Shown one piece after another: positions 11,453 to 22,860 of a DNA stretch of 64,000 bases. The translations under genes were made by a program, and so were the position numbers. Numbering within the stretch: position 1 is the first letter of the stretch; every line of letters begins with the position of its first letter. The stretch is from Adiantum capillus-veneris (lineage: Eukaryota > Streptophyta > Polypodiopsida > Polypodiales > Pteridaceae), in contig CM043963.1 of assembly GCA_014529385.2 (NCBI GenBank), positions 109,718,912 to 109,782,911 of the forward strand. Reading direction: 5' to 3'. The notes under the pieces were generated by a model. That model was not told the origin of the DNA. It did no database searches and saw only the letters and a list, made by a program, of their open reading frames with translations.

Positions 11453-13350
11453 ATGGAGGCTCGAGCTCCGCCACAGAGGGACTCATCCGAAGCCCCCTCG
11501 CCCGACCCCGCTGAGCCCACCATTCGACTTGCTCTTTCGCCGACAGAGCAAGCGAGCCTAGCCGCAGAGATAGAGCGCTTGCAGGCGACTTCTGTCATCT
11601 GCAAGATACTCGGCACCCAACCTGGCAGAGGAGAGCTGCATGACCTTCTCCAGGCCCGTCTTCTCGCAGAGGTGGGCAAGATCTTGGACGTACAGATACT
11701 CGGACGAGGTTACTATCAGATCGAGTTTGAGACCTCCGAGATGGCGTCCAAGGTCATCGCCATGCGTTGACCATCCGAACAGCACGAGCCCACTTTCGAC
11801 AGTGGAGACATGGTTTCGACCCTGCTTCGGATGTTCTAGTAGAGGAGGCAAACATTCCCATCTCCGTCTGGTTTCCGGGTTTGCGGAGGGAGTATTTACC
11901 ACTTTTGTCCAGGATCGGCTCAGCCATTGGGACGGTCCTGGAGACACCTTGCATGGTAGCCTCAGTAGCTGCCAAGGCGGCTGGCATTCCCTTAGTTCGC
12001 GTTTTAGTCAGAGACACTCACATGCTCCCGAAGGTTATTCTTCTGCCTCGGGTGAGTGGGGGTTGGTTTAGACAGAGTGTGGAGTATTCGGGCCTCCCGA
12101 ACCAGTGCTTCATTTGTCGATAGATGGGCCATCTAGGGAAGGCCTGTCCACGGAGGAGGCCTCGACCTACACCACAGCCTCAGCCCCAGCCTGCAAGAGC
12201 TGGCCAGCAGACACAGATAGAGACACATCGCACACATGCAGAGCCACCCTCTGAGCCTGGGGCTCCAGCGGAGGAGAGATGGCAGCAGGTCCGTGGTCGA
12301 CGATAACAGGGGCCACAGCGACAGCCTGGCACTCAGAGTGGTCCTCAGGCGCCTACTCAGCAGCAGTGGGTTCCCACGGGAAACCGGTTTGGTGCTCTTG
12401 AGCAGGATGAGGTCCTTGCTCCAGCCCCCACCCCAGCTGCACCCTCGACAGCCCCTCCCCCCCCAGAGTTCCCCCCCTCTTCCTCATCCTCCCCCCCCGC
12501 CTCCTGCTCCCGCCGCCTCTTCCTCCCACCCCTCTACCTCTGCCGCTCCCCCCGCCCCTCTTCTCCACCGCTCCCCCCTACTCCTCCCCCCCCTCCCGCT
12601 TCAGTTCCACAGTCGACCCAGGGGGCAGGGCCTTCTCCGGCTGCTAGGAGATCTCTTGGCAGCGCCTTTGCCACGAGTCGCTTAGCGAGAGAGGGACAAC
12701 CTTTCTTGCGGCCCCCTCTATAGGTACAGACGTCTCCCCTTGCAGCTATCCCTTGTGGTCTGACGAGCATTGACATTCGGCACCGATGGGACTTCTTCGA
12801 CTACGACTTCACTCATTTTCTCGGCGACCCCTCAGCAGACCATGAGGCAGCTTGCTTCACGGTCCATGTTCTATTCCTTGCAGCTAGGGGGACAGGGGCC
12901 TTGGACTCAACAATTGGCTTCTCCTTTCTCCTTTGCAGTAGGGACCAGACAGAGTGGACTCTCGACTCAGTGTTGGGATGGTTGCACACACAGGTCCTAG
13001 AGTTCTCTCACCACATGGGAGAACTAGGAGTTACAGACATGCTTCAGACTTTGTGGCCATTGGCCAAGTTTGCGGTGACACCTCCAGATTCAGCAGGATG
13101 TAGACACAATGTGGTTTACTTCTTTGCCAATACACAGTGCATGCCATGCTATGTATACATTCATGAGGACTCCTGGACAAAAGAGATTGCTTTACGTACA
13201 GCTCGCTCTGCTTGGGCTTGGGCCAGGCACTCGTTGCAATCACGCCTATCTAGAGGACGCTCGGATGCAGATTACTCCCCATCCAAGCCAGCCTCAAAGA
13301 TAGCCTGTCTAGCTGCTGCGGCAGCATCTGTTCTCTCTTGCTCCCCATGA
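11453..13350 (+). pseudogene. LINE ORF1, copy 2
   Basis: The start ATG at 11453 (MEARAPPQRD) is conserved in copy 3 (20972). The domain order is: an N-terminal region with LALSPTEQASL; a DUF4283-type RNA-binding fold (GRGYYQIEFET through PISVWFPGLRREYLPLLSRIG); a CCHC knuckle at about 12110-12150 (CFIC-x4-H-x4-C, with a TAG inside); a long Pro/Ser linker (about 12230-12650); then a conserved C-terminal region from IDIRHRWDFFDYDF (12770) to ARSAWAWARHSLQSRLSRG (13255). A frameshift at about 11765, the TAG at 12121 and breaks in the linker disable it. The last codon TGA at 13348-13350 overlaps the ORF2 start (ATGA). The C-terminal region is not part of the usual DUF4283 plus CCHC description. 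Confidence 0.82.
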
Positions 13351-16300
13351 GGATTGTCTCATGGAACGTGCAGGGACTAGGCAGGCCCCAGTTTCAGCAT
13401 CAGCGGGGCCGACTGCGTCAGGAGCTTCAGCGCTGCCTTGTGGGAGGAGAGATTGATCTCCTTATGCTTCAGAAGCACCATCTGTGTGAGAGGCGCATTA
13501 GACATTGTGGTGAGCTCTTGCGTGGACGATATGATACTTTTTGGTTAGCTGCTTTTGGACCTGGAGGCATCCAGGGTGAGATATGTATTACTATTGCGGA
13601 CTCTTTGCAGCAGGCCATTGTGGACAGAGGGATTATTGTGCCAGGCAGGGTTCAGTGGATTACTATGCAGGGTCAGGGTTGCCTAGTGGGCTTCCTGAAC
13701 ATCTATGCGCCCAATGTGGCGAGTGCTTGAGCAGAGTTTTGGTACAGACAGTTGAGTCTCTGCCATAGGTAGAACACTGGTGCATAGGAGGGGACTTCAA
13801 CATGTTGGAGAACCCTTATGACAAGATTGGTGGTAGCCATGCTACAGTGCATGGAGTTGAGCTGGCAGCTTGGGAGAGGGTCTCGGATGTTTGGCAGCAC
13901 TCTCGTTTTGTGAGGCCCCCAGACAGCCTTGCCTTCTCTCGTTCGGACCGCAGAGTGGGAGGAGTGAATCTATCGCGCATAGATCGCTTCTACACTAGTG
14001 ACCACTTCAGTGACTTGGGAGGGACAGTGGACATTCTGGCAGCGACTTCCTTCTCGGACCATGCACTAGTGATCCTCACAGTGGCAGACAGGCAGAGGAG
14101 TGGGAGCACGATGCTTCGCATCCCAGAGAGGGTCTTGTTGGACTCAGCACTCAGAGAGCGGGTAGAGGCTCTCTGGACAGAGAGCTTGGACAAGCAGGAT
14201 TCTCCTGCTGACAGAGTGGCCTCAGGCCTAGCTCAGATTAGTCGTTTCTTTCTCCAGAAGTCTCTGGCTTGCCAGTGGACTGCGGCGAGAGAGGAGAAGC
14301 AGCGTCTCAGACGGAGCATTGCTTCGTTACAGAGGATGCAAAGCAGCATCCAGACAGTCCTTGGTTGGAGGAGCAGCTACAGCAGGCTCGACAAGAGCTT
14401 GTTAGCACAAAGGAGAGGCGACATGAGTTTGCTTTCCACCGACAGGTATCTGAGTGGACCCAGGTAGGCGACAGAGTGACTGGTGCTTTCTTTGAGGCAC
14501 TGGGACCTCGGCATTAGCATGCCAAGGTGCTAATGCCAAGGTCGGTCAGTTGAGAAGGCTTGACGAGTCAGTTGCTTCTGAGCCCGAGGATATGCGTGCA
14601 GTTGCTACTGACTTTTATCGTGAGTTACCGGCTGCAGAGCCCCAGTCAAAGCATCAAGATGCATGCAAGGAGCAGGTTTGGACACAGATGCCTTGTCTTG
14701 TGACTAAGGAGATGCATTAGAGGCTTGAGCTGCCACTTCAGCTTGAGGAGCTGCACACGGCTCTTAGGGCCCTCCCCCGTGGTAGCTGTCCAGGTGAGGA
14801 TGGGCTGACTCCCAGTTTTTTCTTGGAGTACTGGGACATGCTTGGCCCAGATCTCTGTAGTGCTTTTCAGTACATTTTGCACACAGGAGTGATGCCTGAC
14901 AGCATGAGTGAGGGCCTGATCTACCTCATTTCCAAGGAGGGTGGCTCCTTGGATGAGACCCCATCACCATCCTCAACTCAGCCTACAAAATTCTTGCCAA
15001 GGCTCTGAGTTTGAAGATTCAGCCACTTCTAGAGAGCCTTATACATGGGACTCAGACAGGTTTTGTCAAGGAACGCAGTATCCTTGACAACATCTTAACT
15101 TTTTGGGAGGCTTCTGCCCTAGCACGGCTCCGTGGTGAGGGCCTAGTGATTCTTCTTCTCGATTTTGAGAAGGCATACGACAGAGTTGAATGGGACTTTC
15201 TAGAGGGCACTCTACGCAGGATAGGCTTCTCAGATGCTTGGATCAGAGGGGTGTCAGCTTTGTACAGACAGGCTCACAGTCAGGTACTTTTGGCAGGAGG
15301 TAGAGGTGATCGCTTCATGCTCACACGTTCGGTCAGACAGGGCTGTCCTCTTGCCCCCTTCCTCTTTCTGTTCTATGCGAAGGCGATGAGCAGGTTTTTG
15401 GTGTCGCAGCAGGTTGGTCTACGGGGCTTAGCACTCCCTATTCGGGGAGATGAGCTACTGGACACTGAGTTTGCCGACGACTCGGCCTTGTACTTAGATG
15501 GCCAGGAGGCAAACCTTCACAGGTGTGAGCAGGCTCTGGAGACATTCTGTTGTGCATCGGGCGCACTGATCAACTGGAGAAAGACAGTGGCTTTCTCAGT
15601 TGGTAGTGCTCTTGTGCCTGACTGGATGCCAGGAGAGGGTTTTAGGTGGATCCCCCCAGGGACTGCAGTTCGGTACCTAGGCTGTCAAGTTGGTTTGGAC
15701 TTGTCTCCCAAGCAACAGATTGCTCCCTTTCTCCTGTCTATCAAGAGAAAGTTGTTACATTGGAGCTCAGCACGACTTTATTTGGCTGGCAGAGTAGTAG
15801 TGGCCAACCAGGTGTTGTTGGCGACTATGCGGTACATCACTTCTTATTGGATCTTCTCGAGTTCTTGTATCAGCCAGGTACAGCGGTTGATCAAGAACTT
15901 CCTTTGGTCAGGACATGACACTCAAATAGCCCGAGCCAAGGTGGCTTGGCAGGTCATCACTCTTCCTTGTTCACACGGAGGGCTTGGGATCATTGACCCA
16001 GCACAGCAGAGCAGTTTCCTTCTTGGGAAGTTCATCGTCAGAGGACTTCTTCCAGGTGAGGATCCTTGGAAGGAGTTCTTCCTACAGCGGCTTAGTGCTA
16101 GGGTGCCTCAGGCAGGAGGCCCCTTGCAACCTTCGACCAGATGGATCTTAACAAAGATGCGCAGAGTTGGTTTGAACAGGAGACTGGAGGACCGCTTCGC
16201 TGTGAGTTTGCTTCGATCTTGGGAGCTCTTGTGGCGAGGCCTGGAGCAGAGACATCCTACTTGTACGGAGGAGCGCTTACGGCAGCCCCTTGTCTGGAAC

Positions 16301-17679
16301 CCCATGGTTAGCACTCAGAGAGGCTACTTGGTTGGTAGTCAGCCTCATGTTTCCTGGGGTCCCATGGCAGCAGGTCCAGCGCGCTCTCTAGGTGACTGGT
16401 TAGAGTTCACAGGCTTGTCAGAGGTGCAGGGTTTCCAACTACAAGGCATGAGAGGGGTGCAGAGCATGTGCCAAGACATCTCAGAGGCAGTTCCAACTGA
16501 GTGGCTTACGCCTCTCGAGCCAGTAGCACCCAGGTGGATGGGAGCCTTCACTCGACTAGAGGTTCTCATCTCAGTCAGGGCCTGCTCAGAGACTGTTCCA
16601 TCCCTTTTCTTCGAGCTTCAGGGTGGGGGACGCCTACAGAGAGTTGCAGTAGAGACCCGCAGGTGGCAGAGTGCTGTTTTCAGAGGATCCGAGTAGTGGG
16701 CATCTGTGGGAGGACTTGTGTCATAGATCCTGACCCAGCAGCTCTTGAGATTGGACACTGGCGGCTGTGGGCTTGGGAGTGTTGTCCACTGGTACGAGTA
16801 CAGTGGGATCCTGGTGAGTGGCTCTAGAGGGACCCCTTCTCTTCTGCAAACCACCCAGGTGTCCCGTTCTTTCAGTACACTGTTTGACTAGGACGTCATA
16901 TACTAGCAGCACAGAGAGAGACCCGCCCCGCTGCAGCACCTCATTGGCAGGAGGAGGGTCTCACAGCAGAGTTCTTGGCAGCCTTCTGGGAGAGGTTGTG
17001 GGACTCCAGAGAGCCGAGGCGAGTCACCTTGTTTCAGTGGCTAGTCGCACACAGAGCTACAACAATTGGGAGCTGGCTAGTGCATAGTGGTCTCTCGGCC
17101 ACATGTGCAGCTTGTGACCATCTTGTGGAGAGTCAGCATCACTATCTTTGGGACTGTCCCTCGGCCCAGCAGGTGTGGCTACGTGTTCTTCATCTGATGC
17201 CTGCTCTCTTCACGGCTCGACAGTACACTTGGGGAGTAGCGGCTTGGTCCACCCTCACGGGCCCGGCACTTCAGTTTGAGCTATCTTCCACCAGCAGGAT
17301 GATAGAGATGCAGGAGGGGCGACCTACACTCCAGCCTGCTACAGAGCTTACTCCACAGGAGTGGTGCAGTGAGAGAGAGGAGTGTTGGGAGCTCATCAGT
17401 GGCCTGACACTCTGGTTCATCTGGCGGGCCCGTTGCTTCCGCATCTTTGAGGCTCGCCCTGTGCCACCGGCAGAGACTGTTCGCGATTTTTGGCTAGAGC
17501 TGATCCATACTCTCAGAGGACAGCTTGAGGGACTACAGGGCAGCTCCGACCGCATGCGGGAGCACAAAGAGGCTTTCCTTTGACTCTGGCGTCCTGGGCC
17601 TTTTTACACCATGGTCTAGGGTGTACTCCGATGGCACTACCGACCACCTATGTGGCTTTTCCCCCATTTCTTGATTTAG
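13347..17679 (+). pseudogene. LINE ORF2 (endonuclease-reverse transcriptase), copy 2
   Basis: The ATG at 13347 opens MRIVSWNVQGLG. The endonuclease spans about 13347-14080 with NVQGLG, GGDFNM (13785), SRIDRFYTSDH and SFSDHALV. The catalytic Glu of the LQEHHL block is Lys here (LQKHHL). The reverse transcriptase spans about 14990-15950 (KERSILDNI, LLLDFEKAYDRVEWDF, QGCPLAPFLFLFY, FADDSALYLDG with the catalytic DD intact). It is followed by a thumb region and zf-RVT at about 17095-17190 (CAACDHLVESQHHYLWDC). One uninterrupted frame covers 15011-16696. A TGA at 17581 truncates the tail relative to copy 3, and the family stop is at 17677. Confidence 0.92.
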
Positions 17680-17817
17680 TCCCATTGTACATATGCTGGT
17701 TTTTTCATTGGGAGAGTCTCCCATCATGGTTGTTGTAGCCCTCTCTTGAAGAGGTGGTTGTAGCCCTATGGGTAGTTTCAGTAACTAATAGAAGGATCTT
17801 TTTCTCGGAAAAAAAAA

Positions 17818-17829
17818 TCTTATTTATTA
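17818..17829. repeat. Target-site duplication of LINE copy 2 (3' side)
   Basis: TCTTATTTATTA, immediately after the A-run ending at 17817 and identical to 11054-11065. Confidence 0.88.
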
Positions 17830-18289
17830 ATTTTCATAGAACTTTGCATGACACAAAATTGAGAAAAACAATGCAGAAAATTGACACAGCACTAGGGACC
17901 AGAAGATGGGTTGGTCCCCCCTTAAAGGAGATTCCGTTTTAATTTTTGAACTATTACAAGCACGTGAACCCGAAACAGGATTCATTGTTCATGTCCCAAA
18001 TCCTTTTCATCATACCTGTAGCCAAGAAAGGCTTCATCTGGGATTTTCAATCCGGGAGAGGCTTCTACTAATAGCTGGTCGTGTAGAGCTGCCGACACGA
18101 GTTCTTTCAAGTAGGTATGCACACAAGCTCCTTTGGCTATACTCTACTTCTGCCAAGAGAGAGAATTGGCTGAACTGAGAGCCAAGAGAGAGAACTCTTC
18201 GTGGTGGAAACTGCTACAAAAGCCCCTAATCTGGTAGCGCTACATACTCTAATAGCCTAGCGAGTGAAATGTTGGCCGTTTGGCACTGC

Positions 18290-18334
<45 letters not shown>

Positions 18335-18796
18335 GTCAAGTTTTTTAAGTTTATTTTATTTGGCCGCATTCAAACTGGCCCGGCCACTTATTTTTAAATG
18401 TTTTAAACCTTTCACTTAAAAAAAGGCATTAAATCCTAGTTTGCCGGCAATCTATGACATTATTTACCCGGCCGATTTTATATCTCTTCCGTCTTAGTCT
18501 GCCACCTCCCGCTCTGTCGTAATTCCAATGTGTCCGCCAGCCAGCCACTTCGTGAGCGGCCACCGCAAAACTATTAAATTATAGTTTTCTGACCGAACTG
18601 GGCACCATTTTATTCCTGTGCTTGTTTTGAACTATTCTGCACTGTGTCCGGCCTGTTCTCTACTTATCACACTATCTGGACATGAATACATTCTCAATTG
18701 GACATTGCACAAGAAAATTTACCCGTTCATAATTAATTGGTACCAATAAATTCATACATTCATTTTGTGTGCACAAAAATCGTTTTCATTTTATCT
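17830..18796. other. Unassigned non-coding DNA
   Basis: I see no convincing ORF and no match to the other repeats here. It holds a (GA)n run at 18292-18330 and several GGCC-rich bits around 18360-18560. It could be an old LTR or a true intergenic stretch. Confidence 0.5.
18292..18330. repeat. (GA)n microsatellite
   Basis: Pure GA dinucleotide run of about 39 bp. Confidence 0.97.
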
Positions 18797-19299
18797 CTAC
18801 CCATAGCTAATCATTTTCATATATCTATAGCTGTAGCTAAAAATATTACAATATTCATGCCCATGTGCCCACCCGGGTAAGTGCATCACGTGCATCGTGC
18901 AATATGGCTTCTCTAAGAGAAGGTAACACACAAAGACATTGACGAAAATACAAGAGACCATCACGAATGAGATAGTTGTTGGGCCCTTCTCAGCAGCAAG
19001 AGCCGGCAATCATTACCCAAACTCGAAATCTGCATAGAGATTTTTCATGCTATCAAAAGATACTCCTTGAATGGAGACTTGACTTAAGAGCCAAGATCTA
19101 TCCTTTGCAACTTAACGCAGTTGCCACGGAGTTAGCTTTACCAAGAACATATCAATCAAACCACCAAATCGCCCAAAAAACTGGGACCACCTTGTTCGTA
19201 CTTATTCTTGATTGGAGCCTTGCTGACAGGCTACACTTCTTCCATGAGTACAATGCGATGATCTTCCGGATGCTCGAGAGGTAGTCGTGGTGGGAGATC
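18797..19299 (-). pseudogene. Gypsy family A pol remnant (RT start joined to RNase H and integrase start)
   Basis: Reading from 19299 leftwards: DLPPRLPLEHPEDHRIVLMEEV, the segment just before the reverse transcriptase (compare 36370-36430). It then jumps to the end of RNase H (WSQFFGRFGGLIDM..., compare 37610) and continues through the linker (GPTTISF/PNNYLIRDGLLYFRQ in the alternative frame) into the start of integrase. About 1.2 kb of RT and RNase H is deleted between these blocks. Stops and frameshifts abound. LTR-C interrupts it at 19300. Confidence 0.78.
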
Positions 19300-19462
19300 T
19301 GTCAAAGTAGACAACAGAAGATGCAATAAAGACAAGAACTGGCTTGCAATCCGATGGATACCTCGACTCCAATCTAGAACACCTATAGTGCCACATACCT
19401 GAGCAAGGCACATGTGGAGAAGAGAGATCAGTTAGGTAAAAAGCGGCAGGACATCTAAGAAT

Positions 19463-19523
<61 letters not shown>

Positions 19524-19808
19524 GGAAAGGCTCTCCATGCTCATAACAACTGCTCATGCCCCAATGGCTAGATCCAAAATACATACAATTGCGACTGCTA
19601 CCACCATCCACTCTTGCATACGAGACCACTGACACATGGGTTGCCCTAGCCTCCTGCGAAAGCAAGGCTCTGGCGGGATCTGATGTGGCTGCCCTCTAGA
19701 GAACATGGATCTTCTCCTCTTCTATGCTTGCACCAAGATGGAGGTGTTTTGCAGATGCAAGATCATGGTGCATCCAAGCATCTACCCTCAAAGAGAAAAA
19801 CCACACAT
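19300..19808 (-). mobile_element. LTR family C, copy C1
   Basis: It aligns over about 500 bp with 44554-45125 (shared GATGCAATAAAGACAAGAAC, CTCTCCATGCT, CCTAGCCTCCTG...AAGCAAGGCTCTGG). On the minus strand it ends ...CTTTGACA at 19300. A GA array at 19466-19519 sits where copy C2 has its own at 44709-44765. No internal region follows, so it is a solo LTR or a fragment. The right boundary (about 19808) is approximate. Confidence 0.75.
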
Positions 19809-20060
19809 AGACCGCTATAATCTCTAACGGATGTCTTGATTGACTAAATCTCATTACTATCATATCCACGTCACCCCTCAAATGAACAAGACAAAAATGC
19901 TGCAGTCATTTCGTCTTTCAAACATGCACTCAAATAATACACACATGAGGGAGCACATGTAAAAGTACTTTTTTACATAAAGTCATTCAGCAAAAATTGT
20001 CAGCCCATCAGTCTCAAAAAGAAACCAATGACTTTATTCCATCGAGGCAATCTGTGACGA
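19809..20060 (-). mobile_element. LTR family D, partial copy D1
   Basis: On the minus strand it begins (G)TCACAGATTGCC at 20060, just after the polyprotein end, and matches 30331-30630 (AATGACTTTATT...GGCAATC; AATACACACATGA). LTR-C truncates it on the left. Confidence 0.7.
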
Positions 20061-20145
20061 AGGAGCGGAGTAACTCCTCTCTTGTGCAATTTGCACCGCA
20101 CTAGATTCAACTTGCGGATTCATCGGTAACTTGGAATAGTCGGTG

Positions 20146-20515
20146 CTAAACGAAAAGCTTCAAGGTAAATCTCTTGAAAATCTGAGGGGTATCTATTAGG
20201 TCCTCCTTCTCCATCCACTTAGCATCCAAAGCCAGATGGATCCTAAACTTGACTAAATACTGGCGTGCTAGCTTACCTTTCACTTTCCTTTCCTTATGAG
20301 CCAGGACCATTCTGGAATGAGAATCTCCTCTGACTCTTCCACTTCGGGCTGCTCCTTTGGCTACCTGTCCCACTGGCGCTTCGCCTTTGAAAGGTCTCAA
20401 TAGACTCACCTGAAATGCATTGTGAATCTTCCAAGTATCTGGTAGCTTCAGCCTAAAGGATACATCATTGATCTTTTCTTGAATCTGGAAAGAGCCATAG
20501 TATAGCATACTTCAC
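20146..20515 (-). pseudogene. Gypsy family D polyprotein C-terminus (post-integrase region)
   Basis: The minus strand encodes YYGSFQIQEKINDVSFRLKLP, then IHNAFQVSLLRPF and a chromodomain-like end (YLVKFRIHLALDAKWMEKEDL). These are the usual blocks after integrase in Ty3/gypsy proteins, including a degenerate chromodomain thought to guide insertion. It ends about 90 bp before LTR D1. The upstream part is cut off by LINE copy 3 at 20516. Residual sequence beyond the LINE at 27264-27310 (ARLRKRKGK on the minus strand) may be its continuation. Confidence 0.8.
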
Positions 20516-20971
20516 TTTGGAAAAAGACGCTCCTGGAGGTTGGATGCGAATCCGCTCGCTGCTACTGCCCGCACCCCCCCCCCCCCCCCCCCCCCCCCGC
20601 GCCATCGCTGCACTCTCTGCCCTCGTGTAGCCTCTGCCAGCCCCACTTCCTGCGCGCTGCCATCCTCCCGCCCCAGCGTGCTGTGCCCTGCGCCTAATCC
20701 CCCGCCAACCCTCAGTGTGTTGTCCCCCCGCCCAACGCCTGCACGCTGCCCTCACTCTGCTCACTGCCGCCCTGCCCGCACTCTGCCCACTGTTGGTGCG
20801 CTGCCCTGCCTGCACTTCACGCAGCAGCCAGCGTGCAGCCAGCCAGCGAGCAGCACACCCAGCCCATAGCCTCCGCCTTCATCCTCCCGCCTACCCCAGC
20901 CGGCATTCAGCCCGCCGCCCCAGCCCTCAGTGTACCCGCCCGCCCTTCTTCGACACAACAGCAGACACAGA

Positions 20972-22860
20972 ATGGCGGCTTCTGCTCCACCACAGAGGGA
21001 CTCCACTGAAGGCCCCCTCGCCCAACACCACGGAGCCGACCCTTCGACTTGCTCTTTCACCAGAAGAGCAAGCGAGCTTGATGGCCGAAGTGGAGCCCTT
21101 GAAAGCCACTTCGGTTATCTGTAAGATCATTGGTACTCGGCCCAGTTGGGGCGAGGTTCGTGACTTACTACAAGCCCGTCTTCTCTCCGATGTGGGCAAG
21201 ATCACCAATGTCCAGATCCTCGGGAGAGGGTACTACCAGGTCGAGTTCGAGTCTGCAGATATGACGACCACGGTGATTTCAATGAGCCCACTCGGCATCA
21301 GAGCATCTCGAGCTTACTTCCAACGTTGGCATCACGGTTTTGACACTACTGCAGACATGCTCGAGGAGGAGGCAGACTGACCGATTTCAGTCTGTTTCCC
21401 AGGCATGAGGCGAGAGTACCATCCCCTCCTACCCAGGATTGGTTCCATGTTCGGGACAGTTCTAGAGTCTCCACACACGGCAGCTTCAGTTGTGGCCAAG
21501 GCCGCAAATTTACCGACTGTGCGGGTTCTTGTTCGTGACACACTCCCTCCCTAAGGTGGTATTGCTGCCTAGGGTAAGTGGGGGATGGATCAGACAAAGT
21601 GTGGAGTATTCGGGTCTCCCAAACCAGTGTTTCATATGCAGGCAGATGGGCCGTATGGCAAAGGCCTGTCCTCGCAGGAGACCTCGACCCACAGTGCATG
21701 CGTAGCCTCCCAAGGTTGAGCATGCCAAGCAGCCAGGTACACATGATGCACAGGCTGGTTCTTCGACACAGACCAGTGACCAGCCAGTTGATGGTTGGCA
21801 ATAGGTACCTGGCCGCCGCCGTTAGGGGAGAGCTCACCCCACTGCTCCTCCTGGTGGATGACCTGTTGCAGCTCAGCAGCACTGGGTTCCGACTGGGAAC
21901 CGTTTTGACCCCCTTCAGCAGGACCTGCTTGAGGAGGCTCTATTCACTTCTGTTCCTCCACCACCGCCTCCTCCTTCCTCAGCCGCTGCCGCCCCGCCTC
22001 CTCCCTCCCCCCCCCCCCCCCCATCTCCACCTTCGCCCCCCGCCCCTCCTCTCTCCCCGATGGGGCCCACAGCCTCGTCTCCCGACCCTTCCGCCACTCC
22101 TCCTCAGACGTAGGATACTGGCCACGCTTTTGCCGCGAGGCGTTCTCTTGTAGTGCTTTCGCTACGAGCCGTGTGGCTCGTGAGGGACAGCCCCACTTGA
22201 GGCCGCCTTTTTGGTGCTCACTTCTCCCTTTGCAGCGGTCCCCAGAGCTATGACCAGCTTCGACATTCGCAAACGTTGGGATTTCTTCGACTACAACTTC
22301 ACTCGGTTTCTGGGTGATTCCTCTCCCGACTTGGAGGAGGCCAGCTTTCGAGTCCACATCCTCTTTCTTGCAGCTAGAGGCAATCAGGCCCTAGACACAG
22401 CGGTGGGTTTCTCCTTTCCGTTCTGTGGTAGGGATGTCACAGAGTGGACCCAGCACAAAGTCCTGGACAGGCTCCAGACCAAGGCTACTGAGTTCTCACA
22501 CCACACAAGGGACTTAGCAGTGACAGATCTGGTGCAGACACTTGGGCCTCTTGCTAAGTTCAACGTGACACCTCCAGATGCAGCGGATTGCAGGCACATT
22601 GTGGTGCATTTTTTTGCTAACACTCAGTGCCCTCCGTGTTATGTTTTTGCTCATGAGGATTCTTGGACAGAGGATGTAGCCCTTCGGGCTGCGCGCTCGG
22701 CTTGGTTCTGCCGGCTTAGGCTTGGGCGAGAGAGTCACTTCTTGCGCGCTTATCTAGAGGTTGTTCGGATGCGGATTACTCCCCATCCAAACCGGCCTCA
22801 AAGATAGCGAGGTTGGCTGCTGTTGCAGTATCTGTTTTATCTCACTAACTCCATGAGGAT
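20972..22860 (+). pseudogene. LINE ORF1, copy 3
   Basis: The ATG at 20972 (MAASAPPQRDSTEG) is followed by the same N-terminus and DUF4283 region as copy 2 (ATSVICKIIGT, GRGYYQVEFES). The CCHC knuckle at about 21620-21660 is intact (CFIC-x4-...-C as CFICRQMGRMAKACP, with Arg replacing the usual His). After a Pro-rich linker (21930-22110) the C-terminal region is open from about 22211 to 22807 (RWDFFDYNFTRFLGD ... FFANTQCPPCYVFAHEDSW). Frameshifts occur near 21000 and 21380, and the end differs from copy 2 by a small indel, so the exact stop is uncertain. Confidence 0.8.

Larger units (their letters stand above)
11066..17817 (+). mobile_element. L1-type LINE, copy 2 (about full length)
   Basis: This copy has a 5' untranslated region rich in C (11097-11340), ORF1, ORF2, a 3' tail matching the other copies (GAAGGATCTTTTTCTCGG) and a short A-run. 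It is bounded by a 12-bp target-site duplication, the signature of target-primed reverse transcription. At about 6.75 kb it gives the reference structure for this LINE family. ORF1 and ORF2 carry several stops and frameshifts, so it is inactive, although ORF2 keeps a 561-codon open stretch through the reverse transcriptase. Confidence 0.94.

Noticed and set aside
17830-18180. Chloroplast or host exon fragment
   Set aside because: The open frame at 17906-18178 has no recognisable protein motif, and I could not match it to any organelle gene from memory.
20465-20869. Pro/Cys-rich and Gly-rich open frames over the start of LINE copy 3
   Set aside because: They follow the C-rich 5' untranslated region and differ from the conserved ORF1 frame that starts at 20972.
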